From an uncultured Chloroflexota bacterium (GTDB lineage: Bacteria; Chloroflexota; Anaerolineae; Aggregatilineales; Phototrophicaceae), in the NCBI GenBank assembly GCA_937870805.1, contig CALMZT010001207.1, positions 1-5,116 of the forward strand: a DNA stretch of 5,116 nucleotides. The letters run 5' to 3'. The notes beneath the pieces were generated by a model. The model was not told the origin of the DNA. It made no database searches and saw only the letters and a program-made list of their open reading frames with translations. The position numbers and the translations under genes were made by a program. This document shows, in pieces, positions 1 through 5,116 of the stretch (position 1 is the first letter of the stretch; every line of letters begins with the position of its first letter).

Positions 1-684
1 TGTCGGATCAACAGTATAGCGTTTACGTCGTATCACCTCTGCCGCGGTAATGCATGTGAATAACCACACGGCTCCGGCTGCGAAACCACCAACAATGTCG
101 CTGAAATAATGCACACCAAGATACAGGCGGCTGATGCCGATGAGGATAACCAGCAGCGCACAGGCAAAGATGATTAAGATGCGCTGCCAGGGTTTACGAA
201 AATGTAAACATAAGGTGTACGCGAGCATTCCATACACGATCAGCGACAGCATAGCATGACCGCTTGGGAAGCTGAAATCCTGCGCGATGATGAATGGCTC
301 AGCAAAGGTGGGGCGCGCGCGTTGGAAGAACTCTTTGACCAGGCGGTTCATCAGTTCACCGCCCACAAGGGTATACACCCAAATCCCTACACGCCACCAA
401 TCTCGTTTGACGATGTAATACAGGACAATTCCAGCGACCAAAACCCACAACAGTTGTTGACCAAACAGGCTGATGAACAGGAAAATATCGGTGGTAGTCG
501 ACGAACCTAAATCGTGAAGATTGTTTGCGAGTGCAACGTCGAAATTGTACAGGGTTTCCTGTTCCATGACGCTGTCGGCAATCTTGCCGAACACGGCGAG
601 GCATATTAAGCTGATGATCAAGCCAATAATCAGGTGTACGCCAAGATATGCCAGCAGTGCCTTCAGCCTATCAATGAAAAACAT
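1..684 (-). CDS. PAP2-family membrane phosphatase (C-terminus beyond the left edge)
   Basis: This is a polytopic inner-membrane phosphatase of the PAP2 superfamily, which dephosphorylates lipid phosphates such as undecaprenyl diphosphate or phosphatidate. All three catalytic signatures are visible: KX6RP at residues 117-125 (K117, R124, P125), PSGH at 140-143, and SRX5HX3D at 185-196 (R186, H192, D196). Hydrophobic stretches near residues 9-33, 68-92, 97-113, 142-158, 165-184 and 195-213 fit the usual six-helix core. The frame stays open through all 228 codons to base 1, so the end is missing, but PAP2 enzymes are often about this long and little should be lost. I chose the ATG at 684 because an AAGGTGG ribosome site lies 7 bases upstream. 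In-frame ATGs at 705 and 756 have weaker or no such site. The catalytic class is secure. The substrate cannot be told from sequence. Confidence 0.93.
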   Translation of the reverse strand, partial: MFFIDRLKALLAYLGVHLIIGLIISLICLAVFGKIADSVMEQETLYNFDVALANNLHDLGSSTTTDIFLFISLFGQQLLWVLVAGIVLYYIVKRDWWRVGIWVYTLVGGELMNRLVKEFFQRARPTFAEPFIIAQDFSFPSGHAMLSLIVYGMLAYTLCLHFRKPWQRILIIFACALLVILIGISRLYLGVHYFSDIVGGFAAGAVWLFTCITAAEVIRRKRYTVDPT

Positions 685-689
685 CGTCG

Positions 690-699
690 CACCACCTTT
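690..699 (-). promoter_or_regulatory. Ribosome binding site of the PAP2 gene
   Basis: On the minus strand this reads AAAGGTGGTG and ends 5 bases before the ATG at 684; its AAGGTGG core sits 7 bases away. It favours that start over the in-frame ATGs at 705 and 756, which would add 7 or 24 residues. Confidence 0.55.
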
Positions 700-756
700 C
701 GCCATGAACCTGACAACTACAATGAAATCCTCTTTATTGACTACTCTACAGGACAT

Positions 757-894
757 AATATTGGTTTAACATTTGAGCGCAGCGTTGCTTTGCGATTGTT
801 ATCCAAAATCGTCGCGCATGGAGGGATGTGCCTGTAACGACGTGTGGGTACAATGGATGAAAACGCCGCTGTTTGTTGAATGGAGAAACATGTT
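757..894. promoter_or_regulatory. Divergent intergenic region between the PAP2 and methyltransferase genes
   Basis: The two flanking genes point away from each other, so both promoters should lie in or near here. On the minus strand a TATTAT hexamer (760-755) differs from the -10 consensus at one base, but I see no good -35 partner for it. On the plus strand TTGACT (737-742) resembles a -35 box but has no -10 box at the right distance. Neither promoter is convincing; the assignment rests on gene orientation. Confidence 0.25.
882..885 (+). promoter_or_regulatory. Ribosome binding site of the methyltransferase gene
   Basis: GGAG lies 9 bases before the ATG at 895. It overlaps the upstream in-frame ATG at 880, so it can only serve the later start. 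Starting at 895 also gives the N-terminus MPWNP, matching the WNP-x-x-Y opening of trans-aconitate methyltransferases. Confidence 0.6.
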
Positions 895-1668
895 ATGCCC
901 TGGAATCCCGATCAATATCACAAATTTCAAGCGACCCGTTCCGCGCCCTTTGAAGATGTCGCCGCCTTAATTAACGTGCGCGATAAAATGCGCGTCGTGG
1001 ATTTAGGCTGTGGTACGGGAGAACTCACCGCCAAACTCGCCAATATGCTGCCCAACAGCCATGTGCTAGGGGTGGATAACTCATCGCAAATGTTGGAGCG
1101 CGCGCAGCAGTACAAACGGCGCGGCTTGGATTTTGAATTGGGCGATATTTCGGATGAAAATGTGCTGCCACACAGCGAATGGGATTTGATTTTTAGCCAT
1201 GCGGCGCTGCATTGGGTCGAAGATCACCGCAGCCTGATTCCGCGCCTGCTGGCAAAAGTAGCTCCCGGTGGGCAGATCGCCGTGCAAATGCCCTCCAACT
1301 ACAACCACATCGCTCAGCGTTTGGTACTCGACATCGCCTTGGAAGAACCCTATCGCACAGCGTTGAACGGCTATGTGCGCTATTCGTCGGTGCTGTCGAT
1401 TGATGATTACGCGGAAATGCTGTTCGCGGGCAGATTTGAAAATATCATCGTCTTCGAGAAAATCTATCCACAGGTACATGAAAACTCCGATGGCGTGGTC
1501 GAGTTCACGAAAGGCTCGGTACTCGTACCCTATCTGGAGCGTTTAGGCGATCAAGCAGACGCCTTCATGAATACCTATCGCCAGCGCCTGAGCCAGCACA
1601 TGCCCGGCAGCCCCGTATTCTACAGCTTCCGCCGCATCATCTTCGCCGCAACAAAAGCTCTGGCTTAA
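895..1668 (+). CDS. tam: Trans-aconitate 2-methyltransferase-like SAM-dependent methyltransferase
   Basis: This is a cytoplasmic class I methyltransferase of 257 residues, close to the length of E. coli Tam. Tam transfers a methyl group from S-adenosylmethionine to trans-aconitate, a spontaneous by-product that inhibits aconitase. The N-terminus WNPDQY with a following F and R (residues 3-15) matches the Tam opening, which helps form the acid substrate pocket. Motif I is VVDLGCGTG (34-42), the ribose-binding acidic residue is D61 in GVDNSS, G83-D84 ends the next strand, motif IV is DLIFSHAALHWV (97-108), and PGGQIAVQMP (124-133) is the Tam-type motif following it. The C-terminal half keeps further Tam-like spacing, ending in an FRR-x-IFAA segment. 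The start at 895 is chosen over 880 because of the GGAG site and family N-terminus. The substrate is inferred from similarity; a related methyltransferase with another carboxylic acid substrate remains possible. Confidence 0.88.
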   Translation: MPWNPDQYHKFQATRSAPFEDVAALINVRDKMRVVDLGCGTGELTAKLANMLPNSHVLGVDNSSQMLERAQQYKRRGLDFELGDISDENVLPHSEWDLIFSHAALHWVEDHRSLIPRLLAKVAPGGQIAVQMPSNYNHIAQRLVLDIALEEPYRTALNGYVRYSSVLSIDDYAEMLFAGRFENIIVFEKIYPQVHENSDGVVEFTKGSVLVPYLERLGDQADAFMNTYRQRLSQHMPGSPVFYSFRRIIFAATKALA

Positions 1669-1698
1669 CTAAAACACTCCACACAAATACAACTCCTG

Positions 1699-1726
1699 GT
1701 AGGGGCGCACTGAATCGGTGCGCCCT
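1699..1726. repeat. GTAGGGGCG-type dispersed hairpin repeat, copy 1
   Basis: A perfect eight-base stem pairs GGGCGCAC (1703-1710) with GTGCGCCC (1718-1725) around a seven-base loop. It shares the GTAGGGGCG head, the GGTG after the loop and the CGCCCT tail with the copy at 3844-3882, while the loop differs. It lies 30 bases after the methyltransferase stop and could help end transcription, but no T-run follows, so a dispersed palindromic repeat is the better description. Confidence 0.6.
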
Positions 1727-1778
1727 CAAATGCTTGACGTGTAGACCTCAGCGTGTGCCTGAAAAGATCAGTACATTT

Positions 1779-1793
1779 GGTGTCATCGACACC
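1779..1793. repeat. Perfect short inverted repeat GGTGTC-ATC-GACACC
   Basis: Six bases on each side are exact complements around a three-base loop. It could be a small hairpin or an operator for a dimeric regulator. It lies about 320 bases before the DUF4394 start, far for a direct operator unless the transcript begins here. The pairing is certain; the function is unknown. Confidence 0.4.
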
Positions 1794-1828
1794 CATTAAA
1801 GATGAGAAGTAGCTAAGAGAAAGATTAA

Positions 1829-2092
1829 GGAGAAATCCAGCATCTTGATCGTGCCCGTATTTTAGATACTTGCGGCGGAATACTCATTGATGACCGTACT
1901 CGATGCAGCACGACGCGGGGAGTAGGCGATACGGAAGCCTGCGCTGTTATCACTCATGGAGGGGATATCAGGGCGTTGATGGGGGATGTCACAGCAGCAG
2001 ATGCTGCCATGGCACATAAAACGTCATTGCTCATTTTATCCGAAGCTCGAAAGGCAACTAAAAAAGGAGAAAGCGCTTTATCTGTCGCATGA
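1829..2092 (+). other. Startless open frame, possible gene remnant
   Basis: This frame runs 87 codons from the TAA at 1826-1828 to the TGA at 2090-2092 and reads like protein (residues such as CGGILIDD near its start and a lysine-rich SEARKATKKGE near its end). It lacks ATG, GTG or TTG for the first 49 codons. The first usable start is TTG 1976 or ATG 1979, giving only about 37 residues, with a weak AGGG site 5 bases ahead of the ATG. The CGGILIDD segment loosely recalls the C-terminal part of FAD-dependent oxidoreductases, but the GVYAAGD motif that should follow is absent or shortened. It shares frame with the DUF4394 gene and is separated from it by one stop and seven codons. It could be a decayed gene, a small peptide gene or chance; I do not recognise it. 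Confidence 0.25.
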
Positions 2093-2113
2093 CAGAGACA
2101 TCCGCTGAAATCT

Positions 2114-3322
2114 ATGATAACCAATCCACGCAAGAACATCTATCTGGTTTTGCTGCTTCTGGCAGCCTTGTTCACAGCCGTTTCGCCCCCCGCCACACAG
2201 GGCACAGGCGATGTGATTTTCGGTGTGGACACCAACAACAATCTCGTGAGTTTTAGCAGTTTAAGCCCTGGCACGCTGCTGGGTTCATTCCCGATTACGG
2301 GTATCGGCAGCGATCAAATCGTGGGCATTGATTTCCGTCCGGCGACCAGTGCGCTTTACGCCTTGGGCGTCAGCGGCGGTACAGGACGTATTTACGTTGT
2401 GGACACATTCTCTGGCGCAGCCGCGCAGGTTGGCAGCGGCGGTTTTGCGCTGGCGGGAGGCAGTTTCGCCTGGGACTTTAACCCGACAGTTGACCGTATT
2501 CGTTTGGTGAGCGACGCAGAAGAAAACCTGCGCCTCAACCCCATCACAGGCGGTCTTGCGGCGACTGATAGCAACATCAACCCGGCGGGCAATATCGTCG
2601 CTGCCGCATACAGCAACAACGCCTCCAACGCGCGTTCCACTACTCTCTATGTCATCGACGCGGACAGCGATACCCTGGCGTTACAAGGCGGCGTGAACGG
2701 TAGTCCCTCACCGAATGCTGGTGGCGTGACGACAATTGGCGCTCTGGGCGTCAATACGTCTTCGCAGGCGGGCTTGGATATTTCGTCTGGTGGTGCGGTC
2801 TATGCCTCACTGACCAGTGGCGGCAGTTCCAGCCTGTACACAGTCAACCTTGGCTCAGGCGCGGCGACCCTCTTAGGCGGAATCGGCGGCGCGCCGCTGC
2901 GTGACATTGCGCTGGCGACAGGTCGCGGTGGTGGTCAAAGCGCCCCGTTATGCGCCGACTTCAACGGCGTGACCAGTCCTTCTGTGCGCGCCAGTATCGG
3001 TGATGTGGCGAGCGGCAATGCGGTTCTGTGCCGTGTATTGGTGGAAAACGGCAGCTTCCGTGATGGCGCGGGTGCCGCAATTGGCAACGGCGATGTCCTT
3101 GCTCAGCGCATTTTGCAAGCCGTCGATATTTACACCTCGCCCGGTAATGTGAGCTTCACAGGCGCGATACAGGTGTGCCTGCTGGGTGTTGGCAACTTTA
3201 TCTTCCTGGATGCTGCTGGCACGCCGCGCACTCCGGCGTTGTTGTCCTCTAGCACGCAGGGCGCGTATACCTGTGCCTTTATCCCGAATGCGGGCACAGT
3301 GCTGTTAACCGCGAGCAGCTAG
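2114..3322 (+). CDS. Secreted DUF4394 domain protein with extra C-terminal domain
   Basis: This is an exported 402-residue protein. Residues 1-30 form a signal peptide: basic NPRK, a leucine-rich core (LVLLLLAALF) and a likely cleavage site near 27-30. Residues 33-270 match DUF4394, a domain of unknown function found in secreted bacterial proteins; hallmarks are GIDFRPATSALYALG (71-85), FAWDFNPTVDRIRLVSD (118-134), NLRLNPITG (138-146) and the AAAYSNN segment (163-169). A blade-like unit recurs at about 92-107, 178-192 and 241-256, with a looser one at 34-60, suggesting a beta-propeller-like fold. Residues 275-402 are a separate strand-rich region with cysteines at 280, 306, 355 and 387. The ATG at 2114 is the only start giving a signal peptide; no clear ribosome site precedes it, and the frame closes at 2090. 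It stands alone, with a terminator downstream. Its role outside the cell, perhaps binding or surface display, is not known. Confidence 0.88.
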   Translation: MITNPRKNIYLVLLLLAALFTAVSPPATQGTGDVIFGVDTNNNLVSFSSLSPGTLLGSFPITGIGSDQIVGIDFRPATSALYALGVSGGTGRIYVVDTFSGAAAQVGSGGFALAGGSFAWDFNPTVDRIRLVSDAEENLRLNPITGGLAATDSNINPAGNIVAAAYSNNASNARSTTLYVIDADSDTLALQGGVNGSPSPNAGGVTTIGALGVNTSSQAGLDISSGGAVYASLTSGGSSSLYTVNLGSGAATLLGGIGGAPLRDIALATGRGGGQSAPLCADFNGVTSPSVRASIGDVASGNAVLCRVLVENGSFRDGAGAAIGNGDVLAQRILQAVDIYTSPGNVSFTGAIQVCLLGVGNFIFLDAAGTPRTPALLSSSTQGAYTCAFIPNAGTVLLTASS

Positions 3323-3360
3323 GCTCTGTCAACGCGCATGATCAGAAGTATGTAAATAAC

Positions 3361-3400
3361 TCCCTCTCTCTTGTTGGCAACGATAGGAGGGAGGGTTATT
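3361..3400. terminator. Bidirectional Rho-independent terminator
   Basis: Bases 3362-3372 pair with 3385-3395 in an 11-pair stem with two G-T wobbles, and the loop can form a small inner GTT/AAC pairing. TTATT follows on the plus strand, and on the minus strand the stem is followed by an AT-rich stretch containing TTATTTAC. It begins 39 bases after the DUF4394 stop and about 70 bases past the end of the convergent minus-strand gene, so it is well placed to end both transcripts. Confidence 0.65.
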
Positions 3401-3467
3401 CCTGAGGGATGAGTTCAGATGTGCAAGATCACTTTTGTCTTTTTACTTTCGACTTTGAACTCATTGC

Positions 3468-3719
3468 TTACAATCTCTTCAATATCTCGCTCACCATGTC
3501 GTCCAGCACATCGCGCAGCATCCGATTTTGTTCGGCGCGCGACATGACAATGCCTTCTGCAACTTGCGCCCGCTTGAAGGCTTCGCGCACCATCTCAAGC
3601 AGTTGTTCGGCAGTTTTTTCGCTTTGCATACGGCGTTGAAGACGCAGCTTGATCTGATGATAGCCCGTATCAGGATGCTGGAACATAGCGCCCTCTTTCG
3701 TCAATGTTTCGTTTTTCAT
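3468..3719 (-). CDS. Small helical charged protein of unknown function
   Basis: An 83-residue cytoplasmic protein with no signal peptide or membrane segment. After a short N-terminus containing FQHPDTGYHQ, residues from about 22 to 83 look almost wholly helical and rich in Arg, Glu, Lys, Gln, Leu and Met; a leucine-rich C-terminal helix (MLRDVLDDMVSEILKRL) suggests oligomerisation or binding a partner. Codon use resembles the neighbouring genes, and it reads better than either overlapping plus-strand frame. The first ATG at 3719 has no clear ribosome site; an internal ATG at 3686 has GAGG five bases upstream and would give 72 residues, so the start is uncertain. It converges on the DUF4394 gene across a shared terminator and diverges from the SDR gene. 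I do not recognise a family. Confidence 0.6.
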   Translation of the reverse strand: MKNETLTKEGAMFQHPDTGYHQIKLRLQRRMQSEKTAEQLLEMVREAFKRAQVAEGIVMSRAEQNRMLRDVLDDMVSEILKRL

Positions 3720-3749
3720 TTCATTGTAACACTTTTTGCTTAATATACT

Positions 3750-3771
3750 GAAGCGCAGCGACTTCGCCCTA
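3750..3771. repeat. Partial copy of the GTAGGGGCG hairpin repeat
   Basis: GAAGCG followed by TTCGCCCTA, with seven bases between, matches the right half of the full copy (GAAGCG, then GTG, then TTCGCCCTA at 3865-3882). The left half is missing. TTCGCCCTA here could also pair with TAGGGGCGAA at 3845-3854, with one extra G, giving an alternative long-range stem. Confidence 0.35.
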
Positions 3772-3818
3772 CCGATATGCCTTATTTCATCGTTATACTA
3801 GACCTTCTTGAGAAACGT

Positions 3819-3824
3819 TATAAT
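3819..3824 (+). promoter_or_regulatory. Candidate -10 box for the SDR gene
   Basis: TATAAT matches the bacterial -10 consensus exactly, 95 bases before the SDR start. No good -35 hexamer stands 16 to 18 bases upstream; a further TATACT lies at 3794-3799. If used, transcription would begin near 3831 and the leader RNA would contain the repeat hairpin at 3844-3882. Confidence 0.35.
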
Positions 3825-3843
3825 TTCTTGGTTGTTGTGATTT

Positions 3844-3882
3844 GTAGGGGCGAACCACGTGAGCGAAGCGGTGTTCGCCCTA
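3844..3882. repeat. GTAGGGGCG-type dispersed hairpin repeat, copy 2
   Basis: GGGCGAA (3848-3854) pairs perfectly with TTCGCCC (3874-3880); with a bulged C, CAC (3856-3858) can pair with GTG (3871-3873), and TA flanks both ends. The head GTAGGGGCG and tail CGCCCT are shared with the copy at 1699-1726. It sits 37 bases before the SDR start, close enough to influence its leader RNA. No open frame or transposase accompanies it. Confidence 0.6.
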
Positions 3883-3919
3883 AAAACGATTCAAAACTAG
3901 TGACTGGGAACTTTACTTC

Positions 3920-4915
3920 ATGGATATTCTTGTCATCGGCGGCACGCGCAATGTAGGACACTTTCTCGTCCACGAATTAGTACGTGCCGGACATCACGTG
4001 ACCATCATTAATCGTGGCATTGAACGCGACGAACTCCCCGCAGAGATTGAGCGGTTGCGCGCAGATCGAACAGACCGCGCCCAGCTTGAAAAAGTCCTTG
4101 CCGGGCGGCGCTTTGATGCAGTTGTGGATAATGTGGTTTACAAAGGCGCAGAAGCCGAAGATATTGTCGAAGTGCTTGATGGGCGCATAGGACACTACAT
4201 CTTTCTCAGTACAGGTCAGGTGTATCTCGTCCGCGAAGGAATTGAGCGCCCCTTCAAAGAAGAAAATTATGAAGGGCGTGTGATGCCTGCGCCCAAGCCC
4301 AACACCTACGGTCATGAAGAATGGCTCTACGGCGTGGAAAAGCGCCAGGTCGAAGACATCATGGCGAAAGCAGGGCAGGAGCGCGGCTTTCCCTACACCT
4401 CGCTGCGTATCCCGATGGTCAATGGCGAACGCGATCACTTCAAACGCTTCTACAGCTACATGCTGCGCCTGAAAGACGGCGGACCCATCCTTGTGCCCGA
4501 AACGCCCGATTACCCGCTGCGCCATATCTACGCGGGCGATGTCGTCACCGCCATTTGCATGATTCTTGAAACTGGCAAGGGCAAAGGACGCGCCTATAAC
4601 ATCTCGCAGGATGAAACCACGTCGCTCGAAACGTTTCTGCGGATTGTGGGCGATCTGATGGGCATTGAGCCGCACATTATTCGTGTCAAGCGCAGCCTGC
4701 TCGAAGCTAATGGTTTTTTGCCCGATTGTTCACCATTCAGTGACCGCTGGATGAGCGAACTGGACAACACGCGCAGCAAAACCGAATTGGGGATGCAGTA
4801 CACGCCGCTCAGCGAATATTTGCGCAAGATCGTCGCCCACTACGAACAGGATCCACCGCCGCAGCCCGCAGGCTACCGCCGTCGCCGCGCCGAACGCGAT
4901 TTCGCACAGCGTTAG
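3920..4915 (+). CDS. NAD(P)-dependent epimerase/dehydratase-like SDR protein
   Basis: A 331-residue cytoplasmic protein of the extended or atypical short-chain dehydrogenase/reductase superfamily, resembling the bacterial NAD-dependent epimerases related to plant CSP41. The nucleotide-binding start is MDILVIGGTRNVG (GGTRxxG at 7-13), and the second strand ends in INRG (30-33), where the Arg would suit NADP. RFDAVVDNV (64-72) and HYIFLSTGQVY (92-102) are the next strands, with S97 or T98 as the candidate catalytic hydroxyl. YGVEK (137-141) supplies the YxxxK catalytic pair. RIPMVNG (163-169), RHIYAGDV (201-208) and AYNISQ (225-230) match the substrate-domain motifs of extended SDRs. The tail after 310 is proline-rich and then strongly basic. 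The ATG at 3920 follows a weak GGGAA site by 9 bases and begins directly at the first Rossmann strand, so it is secure. The substrate is unknown; a sugar nucleotide, or a non-enzymatic RNA-binding role as in CSP41, are both possible. Confidence 0.9.
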   Translation: MDILVIGGTRNVGHFLVHELVRAGHHVTIINRGIERDELPAEIERLRADRTDRAQLEKVLAGRRFDAVVDNVVYKGAEAEDIVEVLDGRIGHYIFLSTGQVYLVREGIERPFKEENYEGRVMPAPKPNTYGHEEWLYGVEKRQVEDIMAKAGQERGFPYTSLRIPMVNGERDHFKRFYSYMLRLKDGGPILVPETPDYPLRHIYAGDVVTAICMILETGKGKGRAYNISQDETTSLETFLRIVGDLMGIEPHIIRVKRSLLEANGFLPDCSPFSDRWMSELDNTRSKTELGMQYTPLSEYLRKIVAHYEQDPPPQPAGYRRRRAERDFAQR

Positions 4916-4926
4916 TCACACTGTGA
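4916..4926. repeat. TCACA-C-TGTGA palindrome directly after the SDR stop
   Basis: An exact five-base inverted repeat around one base, beginning immediately after the TAG. It is too short for a terminator and has no T-run. TGTGA and TCACA are CRP-type half-sites, but their order and one-base spacing do not fit a CRP site. Function unknown. Confidence 0.25.
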
Positions 4927-5056
4927 TGGCTATTTGGGCGCGTCCCACCTGCAAAAACTATCAATCGCAGTGTTCAGCCGCGCAAATCTGAAGTCCCTCT
5001 CCATGTGTCGAGTCCGTATCTATCGCAATTGTCTCAAAAATCAATACCTTCGCCAA

Positions 5057-5116
5057 TTAAGCGGCGAAACGGTCAAGACGGCGAACGCGAATGCCGCTGA
5101 AGGCGGTAAGGCGCTG
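5057..5116 (-). CDS. Possible C-terminus of a gene entering from the right edge
   Basis: On the minus strand 19 codons run from the edge to a TAA at 5059-5057, ending in RLTAFSGIRVRRLDRFAA. Codon third positions favour C and the mix resembles the other genes. A six-base stem, TTCGCC (5049-5054) with GGCGAA (5063-5068), straddles the stop, and a TTTTT run (5040-5036 on the minus strand) follows several bases later, which could be a weak terminator. The fragment is too short to assign a family, and a chance open frame is possible. Confidence 0.3.
   Translation of the reverse strand, partial: QRLTAFSGIRVRRLDRFAA

Larger units (their letters stand above)
1669..2113. other. Long intergenic region without a convincing gene
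   Basis: These 445 bases hold a GTAGGGGCG hairpin (1699-1726), a perfect six-base inverted repeat (1779-1793) and a startless open frame (1829-2092), each listed separately. Two strong ribosome-site-like stretches, AAGGAG at 1827-1832 and 2064-2069, have no suitable start at normal distance. A TTG at 1845 would follow the first but reaches a stop after six codons. No promoter with two good boxes was found, although the DUF4394 promoter should lie here. Confidence 0.6.

Noticed and set aside
256..837. Several plus-strand open frames of 60-84 codons
   Set aside because: They overlap the PAP2 gene on the minus strand and the start of the divergent gap; none has a family motif or good ribosome site.
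1081..1479. A 132-codon minus-strand open frame inside the methyltransferase gene
   Set aside because: The plus strand carries all SAM-methyltransferase motifs; the antisense frame shows none of its own.
1871..1898. CGGILIDDR resembles the start of trypsin-like proteases
   Set aside because: The TAAHC motif that should follow is absent, and the length and context do not fit a protease.
1954..2139. A 61-codon minus-strand open frame before DUF4394
   Set aside because: It starts inside the DUF4394 signal peptide region and has no recognisable content.
2089..2260. A plus-strand frame starting with an ATGA overlap at 2089
   Set aside because: It overlaps the DUF4394 signal peptide in another frame, the nearest ribosome-like site is about 20 bases away, and the product looks like out-of-frame translation.
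1829..3322. Readthrough of the TGA at 2090 to fuse the upstream frame to DUF4394
   Set aside because: The ATG at 2114 opens directly into a signal peptide, which must be N-terminal; no selenocysteine-type element was seen after the TGA.
3977..4675. A 232-codon open frame on the minus strand inside the SDR gene
   Set aside because: It lies wholly opposite a gene with clear SDR motifs, and its translation has no recognisable domain and many His, Phe and Cys residues typical of shadow frames.
1..5116. CRISPR arrays, tRNA or rRNA genes, insertion sequences or defence gene clusters
   Set aside because: No regularly spaced repeats, no tRNA-like fold or rRNA sequence recognised by eye, and no transposase, nuclease or helicase motif in any frame.

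Overview
The window carries five protein genes with support: a phosphatase cut by the left edge, a methyltransferase, a secreted DUF4394 protein, a small helical protein and an SDR dehydrogenase. A sixth gene may just enter at the right edge. Base composition looks balanced by eye. Genes are separated by gaps of 140 to 445 bases, each with its own flanking signals, so this is not a single operon. Two of the gaps carry hairpins beginning GTAGGGGCG, a type I associate with filamentous Chloroflexota and some cyanobacteria. Together with the secreted DUF4394 protein this suggests an Anaerolineae-like Chloroflexota bacterium, but that is an inference and not a firm call.

Layout. Positions 1-684, minus strand: a PAP2-type membrane phosphatase with all three catalytic motifs, C-terminus beyond the edge. 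Positions 895-1668, plus strand: a trans-aconitate 2-methyltransferase-like SAM enzyme, divergent from the phosphatase. Positions 1669-2113 hold no convincing gene, but contain a repeat hairpin, a perfect GGTGTC/GACACC hairpin and an 87-codon stop-free frame lacking a usable start. Positions 2114-3322, plus strand: an exported DUF4394 protein with an extra C-terminal domain containing four cysteines. Positions 3361-3400: a probable bidirectional terminator between convergent genes. Positions 3468-3719, minus strand: a small charged helical protein of unknown function. Positions 3720-3919: a divergent intergenic region with a perfect TATAAT box, one full repeat hairpin and one partial copy. Positions 3920-4915, plus strand: an NAD(P)-dependent epimerase/dehydratase-like SDR. 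Positions 4916-5116: spacer, a small palindrome, and a possible C-terminus of a minus-strand gene.

The genes do not form an obvious pathway. The phosphatase would act in lipid-carrier or phospholipid metabolism at the membrane, the methyltransferase and SDR in the cytoplasm, and the DUF4394 protein outside the cell. I see no defence system, mobile element, CRISPR array, tRNA or rRNA. The most unexplained material is the startless frame and hairpins ahead of the DUF4394 gene, the GTAGGGGCG repeats, and the C-terminal domain of the DUF4394 protein.
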